Below, piece by piece: positions 11,616 to 26,900 of a stretch of DNA of 64,000 nucleotides; position 1 is the first letter of the stretch, and every line of letters starts with the position of its first letter. Below the pieces are notes generated by a model that saw nothing but the letters and a program-made list of their open reading frames with translations, did no database searches and was not told the origin of the DNA. The DNA is from Diphasiastrum complanatum (lineage: Eukaryota; Streptophyta; Lycopodiopsida; Lycopodiales; Lycopodiaceae), in contig CM055101.1 in the NCBI GenBank assembly GCA_029204225.1, forward strand, positions 60,841,340 to 60,905,339, given 5' to 3'. The position numbers and the translations under genes were made by a program.

Positions 11616-12720
11616 ATGGCAATCTCAAGTGGCTACATGTTGGAAGGCAATGATAGGCTTACCTCAATCAACTATTCTACTTGGAAGGTGAGGATTGAGT
11701 CCTTATTGGAGATGAATGAGTTGATGGAGATTGTTGCAGGTGTGGAGGAGAGGCCTCAAGCACCCCAAGGTCAAGTGAGGTATGATAAGAGAGCTAAAAG
11801 AGCTCTACACATGATCAAGATGAATGTTACCAATGAGCTTCTCAAGGAAGTTGGTAAGAGCATTACATCAAAGGAGGCTTGGGATTCATTAAAGAAGATT
11901 TATAAATCTAAGTATACATCTACGGTACTAACCCTAAAAAAACAAATCTTTTCTAGTGTGAAATAGAAGGAAGAGATGCTCGTGCTTTCTTTTTTATGGT
12001 TAAAGCATACAATGATGAGCTTGCATGTATTGATGAGAGCATTAAGGATGTAGAACTTGTTCAAGTAGTTATTAATGGATTTTTGGATGATCATGCTAAT
12101 CTTGTTCAAAGTTTTTCCATTCAAAAGACTTTACCAAGCATGCTGGATGCAAGAGATATTGGTAAATGAGGAGTTTAGGCTTCAATCAAGAGGAGGTGGA
12201 TCTACATCTCAAGTTGATGGAGAGGAGGCTATGTTCATCAAAGACAAATTCAAGGGCACAGGAAAAAACAAAGGGTCAAAGCGTCAAGATCAAGGTAAGC
12301 CTTCATCTTTTTCTAAGAAGAAGAAAAATAGGCCAAATTTGAAGTGCTTCTATTGTGGAATCAAAGGGCATGTTGCTAGTGATTCCTACAAGATGAAGAG
12401 AGATCAACGTGAGAAGCAAACCAACCTAACTATTGATGAAGATGGTGTTGATGAACAAATCTCAAATGATGCTTTTGTTATATCATCTTGCCTGTTGGCT
12501 ACTGATGGAAACATTGATCCTTGATGGATCGATAGTGGAGCTACATCACACATGACATATCATGAGTAGTATTACTCATCCTTGATGGCATTTGAAGGTG
12601 ACAAGAAGGTTATCTACATGGCCAATCATGGTGAGTGTGCAATCAAAGGGATAAGCACAATTCCTATTTCCCTCTCTACAAGTAGAAATGTGAATTTGAT
12701 AAAGGTTTTGTTCTTCTTAG
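11616..12720 (+). pseudogene. copia gag and protease remnant of element E
   Basis: The gag begins near an ATG at 11616. Motifs follow in the order expected for copia: LTSINYSTWKVRIESLLE, a UBN2-like region with SKEAWDSLKKIY, a lysine-rich linker, a nucleocapsid knuckle (CFYCGIKGHVA), then the aspartic protease signature IDSGATSHM. It is broken in a few places and is a fossil coding region. It sits about 600 bp downstream of the primer-binding site. Confidence 0.85.
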
Positions 12721-12944
12721 TGTAAGTCGATTGCTTGATAAGGGATTCATGGTGGTGCTTGTTGGATCAAGAAAGAAGATGAATTGATTGCAAAAGGAAA
12801 AAGGCAAGGTAAGTTGTTCAAACTTGATGCTTGTGTTGTTGCTAACCAAGTTGGATGTATGGCAAAGAAAGACATGTCAAATCAAGGGTATGGCACAAGA
12901 GAGGGGCATCTTAACTTCAAATCATTGGAGGTGATGGAAAAAAG

Positions 12945-15060
<2,116 letters not shown>

Positions 15061-15897
15061 CTAGCTTAATAGCTTCTCTAGATCGGCATGCATATTCAAG
15101 GGTTTCGAGGACTTGTTCCTTCGGTAGCCAGCATGAAAAGCCCAATACTTCTGAAGCCCGTAAACGTTTCCCTTCCTCAAAGTTTGCAGAGTTAGGAGTT
15201 CGAAATCCTCATATCTATTCCTTCTAAACCTTTTCAGTAGACCATAACTAAAAAACCTTAACATACATTCCATTCCGTAGTGGTAGTTTGCAGCCGCATC
15301 CTCCTCCGCTAGTTCTCTGAATTGCTTGTACATGACTCGGTTGTATCTATATCGCAGATGTTGTGACCAGAAGATAAAAAGCCTTGTCATTTTTGGGCTG
15401 CGGCCAACACCAAGGATCTTGCGCTCTTCCAAGCAAGCATGTCAAAAATTGGCGTAAGCCATGCAACGATTCCTTAACCGAGCCCTGGCTCTGTCTTCAA
15501 GGTCGTGAAGTAGAGACGACCTGGATTCTAGGCGAAAGCGCGTGGTCAATCTTGAACCTTGCAGCAGACTTGGTAAGCTTTCGCGAGATAGTGAGGCTCT
15601 TTCATATGTGATGCACGTCGAATATGGATCGTGAATTAGCAATGTCGATGTCGCTGCTAGCAGGACATCTTGCTCCTCCGATATGGCATGGGCATCTTGT
15701 GCATTTGGTTGAGGCGTTGGTAAATCTGAACAAGTGTTGCTGCAGCAACTGCTGCTATGAGCGAAAAAAGAAACAGCCTGCGAACACAGGCCTTGCTTCT
15801 CCATGTTCTTTTGGCTGACAATCCTTGGAGCCTCTGGGATGCAGAGCAACAAATCGAGTACTATGAATGTAATAAAAGCGAGACTGGATCTCTGCAC
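15061..15897 (-). pseudogene. LARP1: LARP1-like DM15 (HEAT-like) domain fragment
   Basis: The minus-strand frame carries the C-terminal DM15 region of La-related protein 1, which in plants and animals binds mRNA 5' ends and controls translation and stability. Visible DM15 signatures in order are CLEERKILGVGRSPKM, LFIFWSQHLR, MYKQFRELAEEDAAANYHYG, ECMLRFFSYGLLKRFR, YEDFELLTLQTLRKGN and YGLQKYWAFH. The frame ends soon after, at about the natural end of LARP1. One in-frame TGA (15444-15442) lies between YANF and HACLEERK, where relatives have arginine, so it is a CGA to TGA type change. The La motif and the rest of LARP1 are absent, and the frame upstream of about 15540 is not recognisable. It is probably a dead partial copy. 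A terminal exon of a larger gene is the alternative. Confidence 0.82.
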
Positions 15898-16133
15898 AAA
15901 TCAGTACTAGGTAGCAACACACACAGGCAGGCGCTCGCGCTCTCTAAAAGCTCCAAAAGCTAGTGACAATGGAAATGAAGGAGGTGCATGCATGCCTCTC
16001 TAAAAGCCATTGAGCATGGAGTTACTTCAGGGGGGCCACAATATTTTGGGGAATAGCCAGCACCTCAATATTGGATGAGTCCAGAGAAGCAACATTTTGC
16101 CAAAACAGCACACACACATAGAATGGTATTCTC

Positions 16134-17740
<1,607 letters not shown>

Positions 17741-17746
17741 CTACTC

Positions 17747-17831
17747 ATTCTTGCCAATGCTGTCTATTTATTCTGAAATAGGTTGACCGTCAAAATGTAG
17801 GGTCAAATGAACAGACATCATTGGCAAGAAT
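17747..17831. repeat. Inverted repeat / hairpin, about 24-bp arms
   Basis: The left arm reads ATTCTTGCCAATGCTGTCT. The right arm, reverse complemented, reads ATTCTTGCCAATGATGTCT. There are about three mismatches in 24 and a loop of about 40 bases. The loop contains a smaller TTGACC/GGTCAA inverted repeat. Confidence 0.75.
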
Positions 17832-18292
17832 TTTATTTTTGGCCATGCAGCTTTAATCGTCGGCGATTAGAGCTATAGGGCCAAAAGAAAAATGGCCAAA
17901 AAAATTTTAAAAACATAAACTTAAAAAAAAAAAAATTATTTTTTTGCTCAAAAAAAATTAAATTTTTTTTGGCCATACATCTCTAGAAGGCCAAAAAAAA
18001 AAATGGCCATATTTTTTTTTAAATTTTTTTAAAAGAGAAATTTAATTTTTTTTTTTTTTTTTTTGGCCATTTTTTTATTGTTTAAAAAAATGGCCAATTT
18101 TTTTTTTAATATTTAATATTGAATTTTTTTATTTTTAATTTGTTTTTTTTTGTTTTTTTTAAATTTTTGTATAGTTTTTTCTTTTTAAATATTAATTTTT
18201 TTTCTTTTTTGTCCATACAACTTTAATCGCCGTCGATTAGAGCTAGAGGGCCAAGAAAATGGCCAATTTTTTTTTATTGAATTTAAAAAAAC
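17832..18292. repeat. AT-rich block with GGCCA/TGGCC units and two near-palindromes
   Basis: Long A and T runs are punctuated by GGCCA and TGGCC. A near-palindromic unit, CTTTAATCGYCGNCGATTAGAGCT, occurs at about 17850-17875 and 18221-18245 in the same orientation, each followed by A(T/G)AGGGCCAA. The pair brackets the block like ends of a small repeat. Confidence 0.6.
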
Positions 18293-18622
18293 AACTGGGT
18301 CCAACTTCTTGCGTTCGAAAGCCATAGGTCTACCATCCTAGCAAAGGACTGCACCCACCACATAGTCACTAGCATCCATTTCCAACAGGAAAGGTCTGTT
18401 AGGGTCCACTTTGTGTAAGATAGGGGTTGTAGACACTAACATCTTCAAAGCCTCAAATCTTTGACTAAGTTCATCGGTCCAAGTAACAGGTGGACTGATT
18501 TTCGAATGCCTTTCGGCTTTCTTCTTATTACACTTTTTAGTTTTTCTTTTGGCTTTCTTCACTCTCTTAAGAAGATTTGTTAGAGGCAATGCTTTGTGGG
18601 TGAAAGTAGCCTCGTTGCTCAT
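18293..18622 (-). pseudogene. Ty3/gypsy RT-RNase H fragment
   Basis: The minus-strand frame shows the gypsy connection between reverse transcriptase and RNase H. LPLTNLLKR comes first, then the W.DE...FEALK.....TPIL pattern, PFLLEMDASDYVVGAVL (the RNase H start), and a weak match onward to about 18293. It is a small isolated fossil without LTRs. Confidence 0.8.
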
Positions 18623-20812
18623 GACATCACCATCTAATTGTTGAATGGATCATCTATGGGTTTTGTATGAAAACTGTATCTTTTTTCTAAAACCAATTGC
18701 TACATACATGAATTACATTGAATCCAATTCCTTGGCCAACTAAAATGAAGAATGAAGAATGAAAGTTCTAGTATTCAGTACAGGTTCTTTTTATTTCTTG
18801 TACGTTAGATTCTCTATGGTTATAATGCATGAATATGTGTTCAAGGAGTGTAAACATTTGACCTTCATCCATGAGCGATATAATTTATTCTCAAGATATG
18901 GCAACAACCCTGATGATATAACACATCTTACAAGCCTAGTTACGTTGTGATTTAAATTGAAAATTTTGATCTCTTTCTTATATTTATAGAGTCATTCCAA
19001 TTATGCACTTACTTATGGGAAAAAGCCCAATGTTGTTTGAGTTCCAATGACTATTGGTGGTTGGCTTTCCGTATTCGGTGGTTGTTGGCCTTTGGCTTTC
19101 CATTACCAATGTCTATTGTCCCTTGGTAGGGAACTGGAGAGGCACCGCTCCCTATATAGGAAAAAGTTTGTCCTCCACATTAGTTAGCTTCTTGTATTGT
19201 TCTATCTTTGATCTGTTATAAAGTTCAAAGATTTCGCTCTATCAATTGTGAATACTTTATTGTGATACTATTAAGCGATGAATGCATAAATGTTAGAATC
19301 TACTTGAATATTTCACAAAATTGTTTGTGTTCTCTTCCTTGAGCCTTCTAGGCTGCTTAGCAAATGATCAAAAAGTATCACCTTTACCTTCACCATCCTC
19401 ACTCTATTGTCCTCCTCTATCAAGCATCTCATCAACATCACTATTTTTCTTTGAGGCAATTTCATATTTTCCCTAGTTAGCTAATCTTGAATATTCACAA
19501 AACGTAACCAACTCATGAGACAAAAATCTTGTATAAAGGTGAGACTTCTTTGTATGAAACGGTTCTTTTTAAAATGGCACCTTTTAAGAAAACAATCTCT
19601 TTTCTACTATGTCAAAGGGATCCAATTAAACTTAACTAAAATGACGGAGAATGGCATCTTACAAGAGGCATTCACTTAACTTGTTAGGAGCTACACTACA
19701 AAGTGAATGGGAGATTCAAGAAATAAATTGAATTTTCACCGATTATATGTATCGTATGAAGATTCCCAAAGACCATTATAAGGTTGAAGAAAATACTTGG
19801 AATGAAAGAGAGAGCCCTTTGTAGTTTCCTCCTATAGAAAGTCACTATATGCTTCCTAGCCAAAATAAGGTAAAACTTCTACAGCTATAAGAATTGCTTC
19901 AAAGAGTTGTGCACCATCATTTACTAGAAACAAGATTGTCTTACAAAGCTTATAAAAAGACCATCTGTTGATGTGCCTATACAAAACTTTCACATTTGAG
20001 GCATTATTGAGTTCCTACTATCAATAACTTAAGCTTGGTAACTTTACTCGTCTGTCACTAGTGAAAACCTTCAGAAACAGAGGAGAACACAAGCATTGGT
20101 TTCTGGCCTCAAGGGTGTCATGTCCTTCACCTTTTCTTAGATAATGAGGCTGTGGTCCCCATGTACCTGTCCTAGAATACATAGCGTCAGTGTGGCATCC
20201 TTCCTGGGGGCTGCCGGGGCAATAATTGGAGCATGTAGCCCTAGGCCATTGGCATTTCTGATCACAATTGACCCGGTTGGCATCTTACAAGATTGCCAAA
20301 CCACTTGGTACATTTGTTTGCCATGTGCTTGTGCAAGTTCAGAGCAGATGTGTAGCTGAGGTGTACAAGAAACATGTATGAGACTTTTAACGTTCGTGGC
20401 TATTGAGAGTGATCCTAAGCATCACTTGGACATGACTTCCAATCATACATAGCATCTTAATACTAGCTTGAAATCCCTAGAAAAAACCACGGAGTTACAA
20501 ATATCAACTTAAACATTGCTTTGATCAACTTTCACAGCTGTTCAGAAGAAAAGTGAAAAATGGTATCAAAATTGAAAATAACATGAGCCCCCTTGCTACA
20601 AGCTTTATGGGACAACAGATTGAAAGAATCTAGTGGCAAACTTGAGCATTTATAGATGCCACTTTACAAACTACAAATATGTCAAAGGGCACAAGCCATG
20701 TCTAATAAAAGCCTTTGCTCCAATCTCAGGATGCAACATAGATAATCTGTCTTAGCTTTAGTATAATTCTCTTATTTTGGAATAAGCTAGTAATAACTAC
20801 AAATTTGAAAAA
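18623..20812. other. 3' flank of PSP, no gene recognised
   Basis: No domain was seen. The part nearest 20812 must contain the 3' untranslated end of the minus-strand PSP gene. A clear poly(A) signal could not be chosen by eye. Confidence 0.5.
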
Positions 20813-20959
20813 CTACTTTGAATTGTCTCCAGGTTTGTCCAGCGTCTGAATGAGATCTTCAAAACTTAATATAAACCAATCTGCTCCTGCAGCAACAGCA
20901 GGACGTACTTGCACTCCTCCGAAGCATATGAACACATCCGCACCCCCGGGCATCTTGGC
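20813..20959 (-). CDS. PSP: PSP exon 7 (C-terminus)
   Basis: Acceptor TGAAG|GCC. It encodes AKMPGGADVFICFGGVQVR, then AGADWFILSFEDLIQTLD and a TAG stop at 20815-20813. The GGADxFIC.GGVQ.R motif is typical of plant PSP. Confidence 0.94.
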   Translation of the reverse strand, partial: AKMPGGADVFICFGGVQVRPAVAAGADWFILSFEDLIQTLDKPGDNSK

Positions 20960-23900
20960 CTTCAACCACAAAAAACAGTTGGAAGGAGAAATAAAATACT
21001 AGTTGAATGCCAAGGCTTCTTTTTGAAAGTTCACTAGATTTAACAATGTTGAAGTTCACAGCAAAAACTCCTTTCAGCTTTATAATAATCACCAAAATTA
21101 GCAGAGATGACTGTCACAATGCTTGTCATGACTCATAATACACACCTCAAGGTCTGTAGCACCATCTCCAATCATCACCAACCGCTGATATTTATTTTTC
21201 TAGAAAAAATAACACAAATCCCAACATTAGCTCTTCCCATCTATTAAGTTTTGGCATGTAGGATAACTTGATAAGTCCCAACTATGAGACTAAAGTCAAG
21301 AGCACCCGTACAGAAAGAAACAGCTTTGTTCGGAACAGAACACTTCCTTAATGAAACGGTGATGCACAACTCTCTTTTGTACTTAGGACTTGAGACACCA
21401 TATCAATGCCAGTATTCCAAGCACATCTACCTCTTTAATCTGTGCAATTGCCACAGCTTTTCCACCACTGCAAGATGTAGGCTCTTCCTTATCAAATCCA
21501 GCATACTTTCCATTTTCATCAAACAACAGTTTGTTGGCATAAATGTTCTCTTTGGTTATCTGCAAAAGTGCAGCCACAGGCTGCAGATAACAAATTGGAA
21601 ATAAATCAGCTCTCGTAATATTACCGAATGCATGGGCACCAATACAGAGATTGTATGAGATCGTTAGGCTAAAAGAGCTGCATACCATTCGTCAAATACT
21701 TGTTAGGCAAGAAGTGTAAAAAGAGATGCAGGACAATAAAGAAAGGTACACGCACTGTTGGTTGACAGCTCTTTTTCTTGCCTCAAATTCTCAAATCTGA
21801 TCCCACTTAGGCATGCAACAAATTGACGAAATAAATTTGTAGAAGGAAAGAATGCCAGTGTTACTGACTTGGTATACCAAATAATTGGTGATACCTACTA
21901 CATCAAATTTTCTCCAGTCAAGAATCTTGAATGCTTCTACAAAGCGTTGAAACAAAAAGATGAGACCTGACTTATCTGTGTTTCTCATGGTTCAACGATA
22001 ATGTCAGATTCTCCCTGCTCTGCCTGGTCTGTCTAATCTACATTGATAGTAGTGCCTTTTTAGGGGAAGGGGGTGTTCAGAACAGTTTCACTCCGTTGAT
22101 ACACCTAGCTATATATGATTCATAGGATCTCGATACCTGGATGGGAAGCCTATAACACCACCTATTTCCTACATAGTGATCACATCTTTTGCTTACGTTA
22201 TCAAAAAATTGGGAGTAGCTGCATAAACTGAACAGGGTTCATTGCATTTTTTATAGGATTCATGTAAGATTTGAGATGTGATGTGACTTATGAGCAAAAC
22301 AGGATGAATGATACTTATATAGCTCAAAATCAATGCTAACCGTAAACCCAAGTGGCATAGGCGAGTTGACACTCTGCAACTTGTAGGTATTGCCTCTATT
22401 TCGATAGCCTCTGTTAGAATAAACATGTAGCTCTGAATCATTTGCATTATTGCCTTATGCAAATGTTGAGCAATAGTGGCACTAGGTGGCTGCAAGCAAT
22501 CCCTAGCCTGATGGTCTTTGGCTTTTACACAAATGTTTCTCACAAATCTCAATCATCTTTTCTAAATTATATCATCAAAAAACCATAGGTATGAATGAAG
22601 GTCTAGATCTAGTAATAGTGAAAATAGTATTAGGAACAGTAGCATGCCTCAAAAGGAGGTGTTCGTGAAACGATTTCGATATGGTAGATGTTGGAACTTA
22701 AAGCTCTAATTACTCATGTTGCAATTTAGCAGCACATGACGTAGCCTTTTTCAAGAAAGTAAGCTAGAAAGATGCACTATCAAACTTGAGACATCCTTGT
22801 AAGCCATCTATATCTCATGAGATAAACAACCCCTCCTATATGATTTAAACAAATAAGACAAGTCTGTCAACCTATCAGTGTACTCTGAAAGAGGCTCCCA
22901 TTTGCTGCAAGATTCAAACAATATCACTCGTGCTAGCCACTGTGTCAACATAGACTCTTTGAAATCTTGCTAGATGACTATCCAATTCATCAACCCTAGG
23001 AGTAGTCTATATGTCCACCACCATGTAATTACTCTACTATCTAAATGTAGTCCCGCTAGTTGGACCTTCTATGGATCAAGCTTGGGAATCATCTGAAAGT
23101 ATGTCTCTTATTTAGCCAACCAATTTTTTCGTTCAATACATCGGATGAACCAAAATACACAATGAGTTGTACCCTGTCCAATTTTCTCATTCAATGAATT
23201 CAATGAACCAGAATACACAATTAAATGTACCTTATCCTTGAAGTTAGGCGCAAATGCAATCTCACGACCATCAACACATACAAAAAAGGTAGCTATTGGA
23301 TGTCAAATAGGAGCAAATGGAACTCAATAGTAATGTGTACATAACCTATAGGAGCCAAAGGAGGAGCACATGGTGTCATGTACTTCCAAAATAAATATTT
23401 TTTGCATATATTGCATCAAATCTGCCTACAAAAGATTCGTTGAAGCATATCTCCTCTTGTAACAAATCATTGATTGCACACAAGCCATGAATATAGATCG
23501 CTGGCAATAGGAAAATCCATGAAGTGAATTGCTGATAAAAATATAATCTCCCTTTGTGAATTGATGAACCCCACAATATGTAGGTCAAGTGCCAATAAAC
23601 TAGATCTGCACGTGGCCAAAAAGTGCTTCAATACCATGTTATGGACATGATCATAGATATAGTATTTATCACACTTGAGATGTACTTATTTGGTCTTATA
23701 TGCCTTTTGGCATTAAAAAGACATTAATGAAGCTTTCTTTCTTTCTCTCTCTCGGATCTGGAAAATGTGCACAGCCAGCTCCCGCGATAGTCCTCTGAAA
23801 AATGCACACAGTCGGGGCAGAAGGTACAAGTTTTTTGTTTTTTCCCGATTCGATCCAAACGTTCAAACCGCGGTTCTTTATTTGAACCACGATTTGACAC

Positions 23901-26900
23901 GACTATGATACAAGTTAAATGATGCATTTCACGTTAAAGAAGTTGATACACACAAATTCAATTCAAACTGATACCATTCTTCAAAAGGTGGAAGAAAGTC
24001 ATAACTACTAGGGATCAAAAGACCAAAGAGAAACATCTATAGCATTGATTCTAGATGGAATCCGTAATGGATATAGATGAAGCACTTGTTTTTGAATCAG
24101 AATTGATAGGATATTTTGGATACTATTGGGATCTTCTAAGGATTGTTAGAAAATCCAGTTGAAGATGTATGGGATAGAGAGTCTTATGGCCATTATTTTG
24201 CCAGACTGTGAAACGCTTTTCCTGAGATTTGTTCATCTAGACATTTCCTTCTATGGCATAGTGTGAAACATGTTGATTTAAAAGCTGAGGAAAAAATATC
24301 CACGAGAATTCCATAAGCACCATAGACTGTTATCTTCAAGCAGAGTTTTCTATCAAAATGAAAAGAAACTCGTGTCTTTGTTCTAGATAATAAAATTCCA
24401 TAAGAATTATACTTTGTATCAATACCACAAATGTCCACCTGCATTTAAATTTCATTTAAGTACACAAGTTGAACTTTTGTGCACAAACAAGAAAATTTTC
24501 ATAATCACACAAAATATTCTTGCAAGTAGTATTTTACAAAAGTTAGAATAATTCAAACCTCTATCATATGACGAAATCCTCCTGATATAAGGTAGACATT
24601 AGTACCTCGCGCATGTAGTCTTTTCACAAGGTCTTGAATTCCTGGACTCAACCTACAAGACCAACAACATCTTAAAGTATGTTGGAGGCTTCATTTAGCT
24701 TAGGCTATTTATTTAGTACCTAAGAATTATAGCTACTCTAGAATATCAAATATATCCTAAATCTTAACTCCCTTCTTGGAAGAGAAGGCTTATTGGATTA
24801 CATAAGATAAATTTAAAAGCGACACTCAGCAAACTAGCTCAAAAACAGATAATCAGAGCTACCAAAAGGTAGGTTACTTTATCTTTTGCACCTAGTTTAC
24901 AAGTTCATAAAAGGTTACATAGACATGACATGAATAGAAACTAATTTTCTTTGAAGAAAAGTATAACTTATCTTAAGGACTTTTCAACATGAGAAATGTT
25001 CACCAAGGAGACCCTTGAGGAATGTTAGCCAATAGTGGCCTAGAAGGAAGTCAACATGTATTGCTAGACAAAACGAAGTAAAAATGTTCTCAAAGAAAAA
25101 AGAAAAAAAGACCCAATGAGGTGAAACAAAGGTGTCAAATGTCTCCAACATTCTTGATCTTTCCATTGATAAGCTAGGGCTCTGTAAAAGAACGATAGAG
25201 ATTGACCCAAGCTTGCAAATGTTTTGATCTTCAAGCAATCTCCATGAAGAGGAATGCCCAATCTATATCTCATTACACAGAGATTTACAAGGGCATATGC
25301 CCTAAAGCACTTCCATGACCTACGAAATCGAAAAGAGCAAACTATGAAGACTAAACTATCGTCTTCAACACTCTTAGATCAACCATATACCCCTTATCCA
25401 TGCACAAACTGTTGGAGGTTGTATCATTCTACACTCATCTCAACAGGCAGCTCCGAAGTCCTTTAATCATACCACTTGATACTTATGTTTAGGAATCTAC
25501 TGATTTATTGAGCGAAGTACCCTTGTTTCATTCAAACTTGCTGCAATGGCATTTTATCCGTTTGCTGGCCAATTATCGAAATGAGTGCACGTGAAATGTA
25601 TTACAAACTCTTGATGATGCCATCCAAGTGGTAGGATGCGTACAACAAATCAATTGCGGCCTCGAGAAAATCCCGAGTGGGTAACCATACAAAGACAAAA
25701 ACAACCAAAAGGACCAGACAATTTTTTGATGAGCTGGATGAGTGCACACCAAAGAAAGCCAAGGACAAAGGGAAGGATAAAAATTCGTCAAAGATAGGCA
25801 AAGCACAATTCAAGGATCATAAGGACAAAGTTTACTTTAATTGTAAGAAACTAGGTCAATTTTACAAGGTGGTCTAGAATGGAAAAAGTCAATTTCTAAA
25901 ACCATGGTAGTGGCTCTACTAGAAGGTAAATTCTCAAAATTGACAACTAGTTTGATTGATGGTTGTTCGCGTGTCTCTTTAGTATGAATTCCTTCAAACC
26001 TAGTGATATATTTCAAGTGAGACGTAGGATTTTAGGGGAGGAAGTGAATGTACTATTTGATTCAAGTTCCACTCACAACTTCATATATTCTTCTATTGTG
26101 CAAAGATTTAAAAATCCAACAGTAAAGAATGATCACTCTTATCAAGTTCACCTAGAACATTCAAGTTCCATCCATGGAGTTGGATTTCAAGGCATCAAGG
26201 AGAAAATTGATTTCCTTGTTATTAAATTAGATAGAACATATGAGTGGTTCTTTAAGAAATCTGATGGTTTAAGATTTGGTGGGTAGATGGTGTGGAGCTA
26301 AATACTTCACCAAGATAGATCTTATCACAAAGCTATCTGAATACAACTCAAAGCACACCCAAGTAGGCTCCGAAATATCCACTTTATTGATTTCTCTTCA
26401 AAGTACATGGCAAACTATCCACATAAACACATAAGAGCATTGCTGCTAAGTCTCCTCCCAGCCACTTGCTACATAGATTATGATGAGGAATGCCTCTCTC
26501 TAGGCTCACTTATACACAATCCTCAAGCACCCACTTTACCCTGACCCTTTCCTAATGTCGACACATGGAACCCCATGCACAATCGACACTTGCCACTTGG
26601 CAGTACCCTGACACATCGGCAAGCGAGTAGAAGGACCGTCCGACCCGTGTCACTCATGCACTGGACCAAGTGTCCCATTGAGCATATGACACGTGTCCCG
26701 TTGACCGGTCAACTCGCCTACTTTTTAGGAGGTCAGTCCAGCAGCCTCTAAATTAAGACCCAGTACCCTATAACAAATATAAGCAGGACAACAAGTTACC
26801 AAAAACCTGCTATTTACATTTTTACAAAACATCAGAGGTCGGTGTGTGTTATAAGTAATAAATGATAATGTTAGTTTCCCATAGGTTACTTTGACCCAAA

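Noticed and set aside
15384-15963. Plus-strand frames opposite the LARP1-like copy
   Set aside because: The minus strand carries the DM15 homology. The plus frames are shadows.
20144-20359. 72-codon plus-strand frame near the PSP 3' end
   Set aside because: No motif recognised, and it lies in the 3' flank of the minus-strand gene. Likely chance.
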